This document shows, piece after piece, positions 32,981-45,321 of a DNA stretch of 64,000 nt. A program made the translations under genes and the position numbers. Position 1 is the stretch's first letter, and every line of letters begins with the position of its first letter. The stretch comes from Steinernema hermaphroditum (taxonomy: Eukaryota > Nematoda > Chromadorea > Rhabditida > Steinernematidae): positions 15,128,001 through 15,192,000 of the forward strand of contig CM059622.1 in the NCBI GenBank assembly GCA_030435675.1, read 5' to 3'. Below the pieces are notes generated by a model that had not been told where the DNA came from, did not search any database, and was given only the letters and a program-made list of their open reading frames with translations.

Positions 32981-33740
32981 ATGGATTCCTTTTCAGCCGA
33001 TTTTTGCAATCGTGTCTTTGGTCATCTGCCGAAAAGTCGGCTTCTTTTTATAGGAGCTCAGTTATCGTCTGACCTGTGGAGTGATAGTGCCTCGTACCAC
33101 CTAGAAAAGCGTCGGAATCTCGAGTTTAAGCATGACGGAGAATCGACCCAATCACTCTTTCAACTCGTAGAAGATGCGAAGAAAAGTCTTTACGCGAGAG
33201 TTACCAGAATCGTTGTGACATCGAACAAGCAACCCGACGAAATTAGACATCTTTTTGCCGAGGCACTTCAGTATCATTCCTTCGACGACGACGCATGTTT
33301 GAGGATCTGCGGCGTACCCAAATCTCTGCACACAGACCTCACAAAGCAGATCCATGCAAAAGAGTGTCTATTCACAGAGTTAGCACTGGACTACATGTCG
33401 GCTGTTTCCAAGAAGATTTTGATGCGGCATGTAGAGAAAGGAATTTTGAGAAGAGTTCAAGAAGCTTCTGGTCCAGAAGCAGATGGTCTTCTTCGATTCG
33501 AAGTCTTGCGACGTCACGTTCAAATGGACGGCGGTCAAGAACCTGATTGCCGTTTTCATCAAGTGGAGTCATCAGCGCTGCGAACTCTCCAGGAAATTCC
33601 ATTTTTGTACCAGTCGGTCGGTCTGTGATATCGCTTTATTGAAGAAGAAGCACTTCAAATCAGCTGATAGTACGATAAACTTGTCTGTAGTGGCGGGTAT
33701 CAGCGGTGGTTGTTTCGTGTTGACATACAGTAAGATGTAA
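32981..33740 (+). pseudogene. Intronless MDSVP-type family member (copy 3), frameshifted
   Basis: The frame starting MDSFSADFCNRVFGHLPKS aligns with copy 1 (7750-8622) through AVSKKILMRHVEKGILRRV. At about 33445-33460 the homology jumps to another frame (EFKKLLVQKQMVFFDS against copy 1 EDLLHQKQLTFFRSD) and continues to a stop at 33738-33740. About ten residues are missing at the break, so a deletion plus frameshift best explains it. An AATAAA lies about 25 nt after the second-frame stop. If the first frame is used, a truncated 215-residue product with an aberrant C-terminus results. Confidence 0.65.
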
Positions 33741-35528
33741 TGGAAGGGGACGCACGATAAAATAGTGAATAAATTCGTAAAAATTATACTGTATTCCTTT
33801 GTCAACACACCAGTCTTACGTGCTCATAGAGGCTCAGTCTTGGTCGCCACCGACAGGGCATCATTGCCTAACCAGGAATGAAGTTCATTTGTTTTGTTTC
33901 TTACTTTGGTGCCATGCGACGATCGAAATCAGGGCTGTGCGAGTTTTGAGTTTTGGGGTTTTGAGGCCTTTTTTTGGGTTTTGAGTTTTGAGTTTTGACT
34001 TTTTGGCAAAACTCGACTCAAAACTCAGCCTTGAAGCACTGTCCATGCTGGACGCGAGAGGGTCTTCTCTGTGCCATCACCGCCACTGGTGAATCTCCGA
34101 AGGTCGGCGACACCCGAAAATCTCCAAAAGCTACTGTTTCTAAACTCAAACGGCTTTCTGGAAGACTTTGCTGAAGGAACTTTTACTGTATTTCTGTCAC
34201 AAATGGCTTTAATTTTTGAGTTTTGGTTTTCAGGTCGTCAAAAAAGTTTGATTTAGATTTAGGAAGATTTAGGAAGGAATTTTTCGCGCACCCAGCTTAT
34301 AGCCCGTTCCCTTCGCCTTCCGAATACATGCTGTGTCGTATGATCTCACCCAGAAACACTTCGATTACGATGGAAAGGTCAGAAAGTGGATCCAAGAATT
34401 TTTCATTCTAAAACCGGGACTTTCTAAGAGTGCGGCATCCGGTTGGTTAGATTTTGATGGGTGCGGCTGTATGTCATATCAGTAGCCCGCTGTCCAAATC
34501 AATTCAAAGTGTACCACAATTTGGCATTCTGATCTTTGCACGGTGACATTCACAAACAAAGTGCACGCACTCGGCTATCGGTGGCAGTTTCATTAATATT
34601 TATAAGAGGGTGCATCGCAGTGGCGCCACATTTGATCCTTGTTTTCCCGCTCACGTGAATAATTTCCATCTCGAAATGACTCATATCCGCAACCGCCTAT
34701 CGTATCTTTAAGCAAAAACCTACACAGACCTCGGTTTTTTAATAAAGAGGAGATGAGATTTTTTTGCCCGTCCCCAAACACCTGAACTGTCCAAAAAAGA
34801 GGCTTTGGTGACCTTTTGGTCGACGAGTGCGCTGACTAACTACCCGTGCGAAGTGGCGCCATGGCATCGAGGAGGTAATTACACCTCAAAATTGACTTGT
34901 TGTTGATGCGTTTGAAATAACACGGAGTGGAGTGAGCGATCGGCGTGACGGGTCAGTGCTGCGCGGAACAAAGAGGAGATGAGGTTATGTCATGAAAGGT
35001 TACGGTCGGGGCTTTGTTTGCACGACGTGATCGACATTGATCGGATGCCGGTTGTGGCATTGTTGGCTGAAAATGGTGATGAATGATAGTATTGAATAGG
35101 GATAATTGGCTCTATAGAGCAGATATGTTGAAAAAACGACAATCGAATCGAATTAGCTTTGAACATGCGTTGCATATATCGATGCCATCAAAAGTGATAT
35201 GCGTCACTTCCGGGGAGATACCGACCGAGAAATTTGCGAGTTAGTCGGACGAGTATGCATTTAGAAAGCATTTCCAAAGGGAACGCATTGTTGATCATAT
35301 TCCTATTGGAACGAAACTATTCTTTGAGGATCAAAGAGATCATTTAAATATTGAAATTCTTCCACTGGTTGTGGATTTAATTTGGAGGATTGTGGTGGGG
35401 ACGCATCATCTGAGGAGTCACGGACACCAGCCAGATTAAGTACCAGCCAGATTTCACCTGTTATGTACGGTTAGGTTTCATTAATGTTCATTTCAACGTC
35501 GTCCCATTGCAACTGACGAAAAATTGCT
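33741..35528. other. Intergenic, with GAGTTTT-rich low-complexity element near 33935-34030
   Basis: No gene supported. The block 33935-34030 is built of GAGTTTTG/GGTTTTGAG units and ends in the complementary CAAAACTCGACTCAAAACTC, so it can fold back. Its style resembles the simple-sequence elements at 14.4 and 38.5 kb. Confidence 0.45.
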
Positions 35529-35933
35529 GTGAATACGACAAGGGTCACAAAATCTGGATTTGTAGAAAGCCCAGATTTTCCAGAACCGGTGATTGCAGTA
35601 TTCGACTTGGTCGAAAATAGGTTTTTTTTATGGTCTCTACTGGAGGACAACACCAACTGGACTGCGAAATTAACATTTAACGCTGCATATGTTGACGGAT
35701 TTCAGTTCATTCGCAACCAGTCTCAAGTTCTGTTCTCTATAGTCCCAGATGGAACCTGCCAACGAAGGCTGCCCTATTGTTTTACTATGTCACTTGTCAC
35801 GGCACACTCTAAACGTTACATTTGGAGAATATGTCCAGCCACAATTCCAATTTCCTCGCGTTACATTGTAGCTTTGTTGTTGGTGTATCCCAAATTTACC
35901 GGAAAGACTCAAAATCAGGCCAAGAGCAAATAG
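35529..35933 (+). CDS. Possible CUB-like domain fragment
   Basis: An open frame without a clear ATG. SGFVESPDFPEPVIAVFDL resembles the start of a CUB domain (G-x-I-x-S-P-N-Y-P). It continues FFLWSLLEDNTNWTAKLTF, then QVLFSIVPDGTCQRRLPYC with a potential Cys pair. Composition is protein-like, but no flanking splice sites are convincing and the minus strand is partly open too. It may be an exon of a secreted protein or a relic. Confidence 0.3.
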   Translation: MNTTRVTKSGFVESPDFPEPVIAVFDLVENRFFLWSLLEDNTNWTAKLTFNAAYVDGFQFIRNQSQVLFSIVPDGTCQRRLPYCFTMSLVTAHSKRYIWRICPATIPISSRYIVALLLVYPKFTGKTQNQAKSK

Positions 35934-37645
35934 AGAGGTGCAGACAGCTCCATTGTTTGCTGCGACGGGCCGCCGTCCAAATGGAAACTCGTCTCTGTTT
36001 GAGTTCGCTTTTTTCGTCAAGCTGTCAACATCGATCTATCGCTCTTTCATCGATGTATTGTCGTTTCCATAAGCCCTCATTTCTTAATGTCTTAGGGGAT
36101 ATCCAAACAGTTTGGATTTTCACCCACTCACATGGATTTTCTTGGAGCATTCATCATGATTTTTCGCCCCTTTTCACTTGGATCTCTTCCGAAAGTTTCC
36201 CACATCCATGCCTATTTAAAAAAACGATCGAAACGATCCTTTGTTGCACTGCGTGGTGATAAGAAATCTCGTCCGTCTGCCACTCAAAGGCGCCTTTTTG
36301 TGGCGGACACGTGCGACCTTCGATTCGCGCACGCGACAGGTGCGGCAGATGGCTCGCGATAACGCGTTTCTTCACCCGACGCACCCGTAAAACTCGTCTT
36401 TTGCCGCTTATCGCTGAATCCATTAGCACTTTTTTGTTTACCAAATCAAGGTCTCCCGCGCGATTTGGCGTAAATAGTTATCCGAATCGAGATCGATTCG
36501 CGTTGCGCAACAAAGAACAAACACATTATGGGGGTGCAGCGAGCTATTTGATACATTCGAGCGATTGGTCGTCGGATGAGGCAAACAGCAGAGAACGACC
36601 GGAATCAAATGTAGATAGTCAGTACGGTATTCCGAAACCTCTTTTAATGCTTAAGCGAATCGTATGCGACCACTTAGGGCTAGGCTTTGGACTCCAAAGC
36701 TGAGTAGTTCAATTTCAGTCAGAGTCGCTTTTCGATCGTCTGACAATGGAAGCATTCTTAGAATGTTACATTCAACTAACAGTAGTCAGCTTTGCCAACA
36801 TAAACACAGGGCTAATCGTCTGTGTTGTCGAACAGGGTACTATTTTGGCTGCCATTTTTCGGGCCCAGGTTCCACTTCCTTTCCAACCAATCCTCTTTAG
36901 TTTTCCCTATTTTGCGTCCCGATTTGCAAAAGCACATAACAAAGATAGACCAAAAACATTTATCTGACCTACCATATCGCCCATACTGTAACTTTCGAAA
37001 TTGGTTTAAGCCGACGCCCTTTTGGGATTAACGTTCACCAATGTATGCCGATCTGTGTGCTAATGTTCAGTTCGACGGTTCCCTTGCCACATCGTTTGGT
37101 TTCTTATCCAACTGTTCCTTAACATGGAACGTTTTCTGGATCCATTAGCATTTCTGTTTCAAACTAAACGGAAGGCAATAAACAAGAAAATTTACGGGCA
37201 AGAGGCTCTTAGTCTTAGTGACATTCCTGGTGCAAGGCAATTAGCTTTGGGGAAGCTTTCACAACAGGTCAAAAATGGTTTGTCTCTTAGTTTCGAATTG
37301 GCTTAAGCTGCAGCTAATTGTTAGCTCGATGGCCGCATTTTGGAGGGTTACACTATTCAGATATGAATATTAAAGATGAACCTATAAGCATTATCTTTAG
37401 TCAACTATGTATAGGATGATCACCGGCTAGTAGTTTAGGAAATAAACTGATCAATGCCCACCTTGATTCATTTGATAGTTTAGCACATCTTAACCATTAT
37501 CAAGTAGCTGATCCTATGACAACTTAAAAATACGTCCATCTGTTAACCTCGTATCGAGACACCATCTAATCAGTGAGGTGTGACCACTCATTTTCGAAGC
37601 GTCTCTTTATAACCATCCTGGGTGCTTCATTCTTTACCAAATACC
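35934..37645. other. Intergenic, GC-richer island 36240-36510
   Basis: No supportable gene. The island near 36240-36510 contains CGCACGCGACAGGTGCGG-type GC sequence followed by AT-rich DNA. Confidence 0.35.
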
Positions 37646-38104
37646 ATGATAAAATATGCAAAATATACTTTGATTGCATTGCATATTCTCGCAAACGTCA
37701 GTTATACACTACCTGCTACGTATACTAAACCCGGCTCTGATCAAGCTGCTTTATATCCACGCTGGTTCGACCGTGCAATCATCGACAACACTAATTCTCA
37801 CATCCGATCATCCCAACCACCGAAAACCACTCTCATTAATCTGTCAAATCTCTCACCATCACAGCTGCGAATGTCCCACAGCGTGTCCGCATACTTTATC
37901 ACTCATCGATCATCGCGGTACATTGTGTCGCCGCTGCGTTTTCCCTCCAAAACGCAGCCTCGTTGTCAGAGCCGGGATAATCCCTTTGTCTCCTTCGATG
38001 GACACTTGCGCGTTCCCATCAAAATGCATAATTTCTGCGCGGACTCTTTGCTCTCCGCTTGGCGGAAACAACGGAGTTGCGCATCAAAGGCTCGATGGCA
38101 TTGA
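37646..38104 (+). CDS. Hypothetical secreted protein
   Basis: The Met at 37646 (MIKYAKYTLIALHILANVSY) begins a plausible signal peptide with a cleavage region near TLPA. About 130 residues follow with no recognised domain. A TATA-like CTTTATAAC lies about 40 nt upstream. The 3' half runs through a GC-rich island where other frames are also open, so the real product may be shorter or spliced. Confidence 0.3.
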   Translation: MIKYAKYTLIALHILANVSYTLPATYTKPGSDQAALYPRWFDRAIIDNTNSHIRSSQPPKTTLINLSNLSPSQLRMSHSVSAYFITHRSSRYIVSPLRFPSKTQPRCQSRDNPFVSFDGHLRVPIKMHNFCADSLLSAWRKQRSCASKARWH

Positions 38105-41100
38105 GGCGCGCAGAAGGAGGTTGCGGGGAGGCCGGAAGGCAGGTGGCAAACGGGGACAATTAGACGAGGATCATCGGGCAAAATGAAAGAGTGCGCCGAG
38201 TGGAGTGCCTGCAGGTGGCTTCGAGAGGCTCTCCAATTAGACAATTAGCAGAATGACTGCCGGATTATCCTACATATGGCCACTAATTACTACAGTGTCA
38301 CCTTGTAATTAGTTGCAATACGCTGTCATCGCGATTAGCACGCACATCGGTGATAGAGTGCAATATGAAAGTGCAGCCATAGATCAGAAGGCGACAAGAT
38401 TCAGATTCTCGGCACTTCAAAAGTGATATCCAGACCAAATGATATAGTGGATTGTATTGGGACATGGATAATGAATCAATTTACCTTTCGGAATATCTTA
38501 AATTTTCAGGTTCGGGTTCGGGTTTTTCGGGTTTCATGGAGAATCGGACCTTGTTTTGCTGTTCGGTCGAATTTTTTTTTGATTGCGCTGGGCCGTGATC
38601 TTGGGGCAAAGCCAGCCCACTTGAAAATCCTTGGATCTAACATCAAATTTGGTCAATTTTGCAAAAAATGCGAATTTTCGGGTTCAATCCGGTGACGACT
38701 CTATGGCCAATTGACCAGTGAATTAAATCTCCTTACGGGATATCTTATAATGACTAATCAAGAAACGGAGAGCACCGTAATAACAGGTTCTCTTCAAGGA
38801 AAGATTTCGGAGTTCAGAGAGTTGGCCCATCAGTATCCGCGGGATCCGAAGCGATACAGAGGCTGTGTCGGGAAGTAGGACGTACTTTGAGTAGCGAATG
38901 ATGTTCAATCTTGAGAGAAATAGGTCAGGTTGTAGCTTGCGCTAGCTGGGCATTCGAAGCACGCAACCCTGTCCCCCAATACCTTAATCCCCCCTGTGGG
39001 AGTTTGATCTCGTTCGGTGAAGGTCTTAGTGGAAAAAAATCCTGAAAAGATGGGATAGGTCGCTGAATCTGCAGTCAGTTCGGGATGGCTGATTTTTAAG
39101 CTTTAAACATGCTTTGATGCAATGGTCACCGACAAGATCTCATTCATTTTTTCGTTAGTTAGTTTTATTAAGTATAAGTATATAAAGTTTGCATCGACTG
39201 TTGAGCTGGAGCTCACTTTTCATAAAGTTTTTGCACAGCCTGTTAGTTATGACCCTGGCCGACAATGGCGACACGATCGAAGTGCCCCGTTGCAACCACG
39301 TGCAATCACATCCAATTGCCCATTCAGCACCGTATCCATTATTCTAACTGACTATCAGACTGACCTTCCCGAACACATCCGCCTAACGACATTTTGCAAA
39401 CTGTCGCCATCGCACAAAAACTGATCTTTGATGTCGTTCCCAGCGGCGCGCATTTGCATTTCCGTTGTTCCAGGAGCCCTTTCGGCACTCGACCACCTCT
39501 TCACGGTTGGCCCTTTGTCGACCGACCGGCCGACCAAAAAAGCGAATAAACATTGGCGCGGCGTCTTTCGTCTGACGCGGCGACCGCGAAAGTTTATGTA
39601 AATACGACATGTTGAGCATACCTGAGTGCTTGCTCGCCTCTTTTGGATCACTTACACTTTCGACGCAGTTGAATCGACAAGAAGGATCGAAAGAGGAGTC
39701 GCACTTCAGCATCGCACCCTAATCCGTTGTCCTCGATTCTAACAAATCCGTGCATCTTTCTGCTTTAAGAGATCATCCGACGATGGAATCCCCATCTCTT
39801 CTTTATGGCAACGGATCATCCTCGAGTGACAGACGCTTTTTTATTGTGTTCCATGTACATTTTTACGTTTCATGAAAATGTCGGCTAAAAGCAGCGCCAG
39901 TTCATAAGAATCCGCTATCAGATCTTTTTGCTTGCGCCATTTCTTAGGAAACATTTCCGAATTTATCAGGAATACTATTAAAGATCTACTGAAGAATACT
40001 TATTTTTCAGTCTCATTTGTCTTGCTGGAAAATATGCATAGGCTTTTAGGGCCAGCTCCAATGTCGCACTGATACAGCACTGGTTTGTGTCTAGTGTCTA
40101 GATGAAGGGGTGCAGTTAAGATGAGCTTTCTCGAGGCTCTAGACGCTTTTTTCCACTGTTTCGCTCCCTCTGTGGCGCTAAGGGGTAAGTAGATCTGCGG
40201 ACACCAGCCTACCGGCGGTAAAAACAGAAAAGGCCTTTCGGATGGAGAGACTCACGGCAATGCGGCCGGCAAGATTGGCGTTGGCTAAAATTGAGGCTAA
40301 AATTGACTTAAAATGGAAATGAAAGGCCAGTATCCCCAGAGACATGGCACTGAAGCGCTGCGATGTAAACTGTCTATGTGGCTCATTGTGAACGTGCTTC
40401 ATTTGAATTCGGGGTCAGTTCTCCTCCGCTTCAAAACTGATACAGGACTGGATCAATTATTTATCTACAGCATGTGTGTTGGCTAAGCTTGCTGCTGTGT
40501 GTTTCAGAGCTATTCAGGCTGATTATGCTTCGGATATTTTATCAATATCCGCTTCGAATTTCACGGTCTAATTAGACGCAGATATCCCAATCACATGAAG
40601 CATGTTGGTACATCCTCTCCATGCTTCCCTCATAGCTTCCCTCTTCCCTCAAGCAGGGCTTGTTGAGCGAGACATGGAAATACAAAAACGTATGGAGAGT
40701 CTGTTTCCGGTTTTTGCTCAGACCTAATGGACCCGAGCTTCGAAAGACGAAAGATTATTTCTCCTGTTATGGTTAGGCTTCTTCATTTAAAGAACAAATG
40801 CCACAGTTTGAAGCGGTTTATTCAAAAAGAAGAAGAAGTTAAATCTGTGCGTAACATTTGGATAAGTAACCTTATTCCTACCTCAGTGATTGAGAGGCGT
40901 CCGGCCAAGCAAACAAGCCACACATGTTCTATATTTGCCTCCTAATCCCAGGCTATATTCTAATTATATAGGTTCTCAGAATTCTCCACTTTTCTCAGGC
41001 AATCTTTCTTCGACCTCCCAAGTCCTTGTCTAATCCAACACAAAGAACTGCTCTGTTAATTGCCACTTGAGCGCTCCTCCAAGTCGATCTCAAGCGTTAC

Positions 41101-44100
41101 GGGTCATCCGGCGGATGTTTGTGTTCACCTTCGCTGTTACGCAACAACACGGCTCGGCGTCCAATTGACACCGAAAGTCACAAATTTCGCCGTAAACAAC
41201 TCCATTTGCAGAGGACTTTGCCGACGTCACTGACAATGTTCAAGGAAGTCGTGTGCTATCCAAAGAAGGAATAGTTAGGCATATCACATAAAAGCGGTTT
41301 TTGAACGGAACACTTCCTTGTTTGCGGAATGAGTGGATCGCTGAAGTGCAGTGACCCAAGACCGCTATTTTCTGCGTGCCTATTTGCATAGCATGATTGT
41401 GGCGTTTGCCCGGATAAACACGGAAGAAGTGAGCGCAGATTAAGTATCGAAGATGACGATGGTGATAAGGAGCAGGAGAGCTTAATGGGTGACTTGACTA
41501 AGGCTGGGATTTAATGCCGAGTGATTAGGTAATCTAGATTTGCGCGGATTTGGCGGATTGCAGCCATCGAAGTGGCCGTTGATACTGAAGCTGTGATAGG
41601 CCGACCATTTCCAAACGCAGAGTTACAGGTCACCATAGCCAGTCCCTCACTTCAACCACTTAGTGAAACAGAACGCAAAAACGCAACCCCTTTCGAAACC
41701 ACCATGACTCACTCATCCAGTGTACTACTGCCCCTCTCCGACAACGTTTTCGTCTCATCAGTTGTCGGCCGTTTCGAAATTCCCTCTCAAACAAAGCGGA
41801 GGGTCCGCCGCTTAATGCATGCATAATTTCGAAACGTTCGATTGACTCACACGAAGTCGCGCGAGATCGCTATCTCGTCACGCTTCCTTTGCGGCCGTCC
41901 GAAAAAAGCGCCCATGGGAACGTTGCTGCGGGGGACGATTAATCGCCACGCTAATGAAATGACCTTCGGGGATTTTGCGGTCCGCAGCTTGGCCGCAATT
42001 TATAGTCATGTAGTTTTTGGTGTCGCTATCGATAAGTGACACCAACGTTCTCAGAAATGGGTTCAATAGTAATCTGTATAGTAATTGATGGAATGGTACG
42101 GTACCTCCCGCATAGCATCGAATTCAACCAACGTGTCAGTAGTCAAACGCACCTTGGAAAACAGGGGTTTTAAGACACAGAGTGATGGTGTTCGATGTTC
42201 ATAGGTGTTAGTAAGAACTCTCAAAAACTCTGTTGGAACTATGGACTAGAAGGATGTGAGAAAAAGTTACAAATAGATTTACGGTGGTTCGAACATGCAC
42301 ATCGTCTAAGAGCCAAGAGCAACTCCAGACCGCTACAAAAACATCTACTGGACGGTGCTAGCACGGAATCGAGCGCGCATCAATCGACTACTCTTTTGAT
42401 AACCTCCTTTTGGAGAGGGTGGTTTGATTTAAGGTCGATGGGGCCATGTGTGCCGTGCCCACATACCCTACCTGCTTCCAAATTATCAGCACGATTAAAG
42501 TGTCCGACTTTGGGATGTTTCTCTATAAGTATAGTTGGACCTAGCAAAGTGGAACCTTCGTCTATTTTTGCTGAGAATAAGCATGTTTTTGTCAAAGAAA
42601 GTGCGGATATGGACCGAAATATTTGAATGAGTCATAGTAGTTGCGAAAGCAGCTTTTATCCGACATCTCACAAACGAATTCCGAATTTAGCGCTTTAGCG
42701 ATGTTTCGTCATCAAATACATGTTTTGGATACATGAACGTAAAAAAAGTAGTATTAGATGTATATGCACGTATATGTAGTAAAACTCTGGATATTGTTCA
42801 AAGAATGAAATTCGGAGGGGAACTGTACCCGGCCGATTTCGAATCAAACGCTTAGTCAATGGGCCACATACACCGATATTTCAAAGCGACCGGTTCAATG
42901 CCGCTATGCCTTCGAGACCGGGTGATACAGGTGAGTGAATGCCCAAAGTTCTCAACTACCACTATTCCTAAGCTTAGCGTTATGTTACAATTTTTTAGTC
43001 GTTTGTTGCCTATTTTGTGAACGCCAATCTTGACCTCCGCAGGGCATATGGTATATACCTCCTTATAGTATGTCCATCCGAAAGGCTGTTTGGACTTTCA
43101 TATGTTTACCGTAGACTACTGGTGTCTAGCTATCAGTAGAGCTACTTTGGTCCATACCAACAGGCGCAAAATCGCGCGCAACAGTCGGTTATTATTATCA
43201 TTATTCATTGTTTATTTGATTAACTATTTCAGAAAAATCCAGTTTTATGCTTCAGCGTATAAAACGATCCTCTTAAGTGTGAACCTCGCTGCAGGCATGG
43301 CATTTGAAAGCGCCATTCACCTCGTGAACTAAACATAAAATTTCCACTTAAAGGAGTTCATGGAGTCCAGCATCCATTTGGTGCTAAGATGTGTTTTGAT
43401 GGCATGACACGGTCGGATGTCCAAAGGCTTTCATTTCACGTTGATGTGCTCAGAAAGGATGTTCGGTTTTCCGTTTTCCGTCATGAATTGAAAGTTTCCG
43501 ATTGGCGAATTGCAAACTTTCATCGAATACTCCAAGAAATCCCGGTCTAAAGTCCATCTCTCTGCAAAAAACTCCTCTTCACGCAGTGTTCCCATAAAAA
43601 AACGACGAACTTTTTCCACCCACCACCACCCAGGTTTACCGGTTTTTGTGGGAACCCACCGCGTCGGCCTTCAAAAAGCGCACTCGGTCAGCGTCGCACG
43701 TTCGTTTTTGCCCTGCTCTTTCACGCACACTTTTCCGTCGCCGCACCGGAATCTGGTTTCCGTTGCAGTGCGCATTTCGCCGCCGCCGACGCCGCGCGTT
43801 CACACGGGACGATATCCCGGAAACCGCCGGGCGCGCGCGAGAGCCGAGGCGCTTTCTGCGGGTGTCCTGTACTGCCCTTATCCGATGGCATGCTTCGGCG
43901 CTTTTGCCCCGCGGCCGCCGTCGCCGAATCCGGTCCCCCGCAAACATCTGCTCTCCTGTGGCCGCTGTTTTCACCTCCGCGCGAACGCCGATCCGCCGCC
44001 GAAACAGGGCTTCTGCTCTGCTTCTTTTATTGTCTTCCGAGTGAACTTCGCGCTTTTTACGGGCCTCGCCGCGTTCCGTTGTGCAATTCCTGCGCCTGTC

Positions 44101-45160
44101 CGCGGGGTTCGACATCTGTTGGCTGTCTGCGGGCAGTGGGAAAAAAGGTGAATTTTATGGGTTCCTTGTAGCGGCAGGCGATTTATTGCCCCATTACAGT
44201 TGGGTAATCTTTGAGTGACTACGCGGTACAATAACTTCCTCTGCTTTGTCTCTACTGAAGTGGTTCATGAAGTGAATATCCTGTTTTATCGTATATGTTG
44301 TAAACCTTGTATACCCATCACCGTTCTGTCAGTGGCACCTTTCACTTCAATGATTATGCAGCTAAGAATATTTCAATTTGATTCCTAGCACTTATCATTT
44401 GAATCAAAATGTTCAATAGATTAAAACCGGACAGTTTGACTTCACTTGAGTTTTTAACATCAATTGAGCAGCTCGGATCCATACAGATACATGATCATGT
44501 GAGCTAATCTTAAGACAACAGTGGCCCATAGAATCTGCAATCATTTGCCCAATTGTCCGTGCGATTGTACCTGATTCTACAGATCCTGATCCTAGCGAAA
44601 CATGGAATTCCTTAAGTTTTATTGGCCGTTATAAAATTAGAAATTTTTGCCGTGCTCGATGTAAAAAAAGCAAAAGTGAACAAACGCTTGACTGAGAACA
44701 TAAATGACATGTTCTTAAAATTCTCAAAAGTTGATATCATGGTTGCATTGGAGTTGACTTCTTTTCGCGTCAGATCATAAAGAGCGCTAGAATAATAATC
44801 AGAACAGAAGCTTTGCTGATCAGAACAGAACAGGAGTTAACTAAAATTTAAGCTACTGGCTGAAGTTCGGCTCGATAAAAAATGAAAGCTGTTTTTGTTG
44901 TCAGCGCGATCCAAGACCGGAATTCGTTAATTTAATACACCTTTGATCAGTTGTAGAAATGTGAATGCTTATTGAGACTGTCACAGAATATCGAAGGTTT
45001 CCATGGTCCTTAAAATGTACGATGACAAAATGCAGCTCGCGTTACATTTGCAATCGAGTCGCTTTTTTATCTCTACTACACGATTGATCCAGTAATCGAA
45101 TGGAGAATTTGATTAGTCATCTACTAATTGAACTTTCCCCGTAAGCATTTTTGATTACAG
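38105..45160. other. Gene-poor stretch with several GC-rich/ATTA islands
   Basis: Seven kilobases in which I find no convincing gene. Noted inside: ATTAG/TAATTA clusters at 38215-38340 (CCAATTAGACAATTAGC; ACTAATTAC; GTAATTAG); GC-rich islands at about 39430-39600, 41090-41200, 41700-42010 (with GATTAATCGCCACGCTAATG) and 43640-44150; and a TTCGGG-rich element at 38508-38695. Long open frames in 43510-44151 occur in four or five registers at once, the signature of GC-rich DNA rather than coding. Confidence 0.4.
38508..38695. repeat. TTCGGG-rich low-complexity element
   Basis: Starts with repeated GGTTCGGGTTCGGGTTT and ends near GCGAATTTTCGGGTTCAATC. The simple-repeat ends enclosing unique DNA parallel the elements at 14.4 and 33.9 kb. 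Possibly a non-autonomous transposon family. Confidence 0.4.
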
Positions 45161-45321
45161 TACGATCCCACGTTGGCATTCCGCGACCGGTCAACGATCA
45201 GAACGAACATTTCCCTGCTGTTCTTCAATTACTTCACGATTAACACAATTAGCAAACGTGACCAAAGGATATCAATTGATGAAATTACCTTGGACCAAGT
45301 TGTTCAGAAAATTATAGTCAG
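45161..45321 (+). CDS. Isolated exon-like segment, perhaps ligand-gated ion channel N-terminus
   Basis: A strong acceptor (ttgattacag) precedes an open segment YDPTLAFRDRSTIRTNISLL, then FNYFTINTISKRDQRISIDE and ITLDQVVQKIIV, and a possible donor (AG/GTTTTG) ends it. The pattern Y-D-P, T-N-I-S and I-S-x-R-D-Q-R resembles the start of Cys-loop receptor ectodomains, but the match is weak. I found no neighbouring exons, so it could be a remnant. Confidence 0.32.

Noticed and set aside
42195..42626. 143-codon open frame
   Set aside because: No recognisable domain, mixed composition and an opposing frame also open. Likely chance.
43510..44151. 213-codon + strand open frame and overlapping frames on both strands
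   Set aside because: At least four registers are open at once in very GC-rich DNA, with no ATG context, splice signals or domain. Composition explains it.
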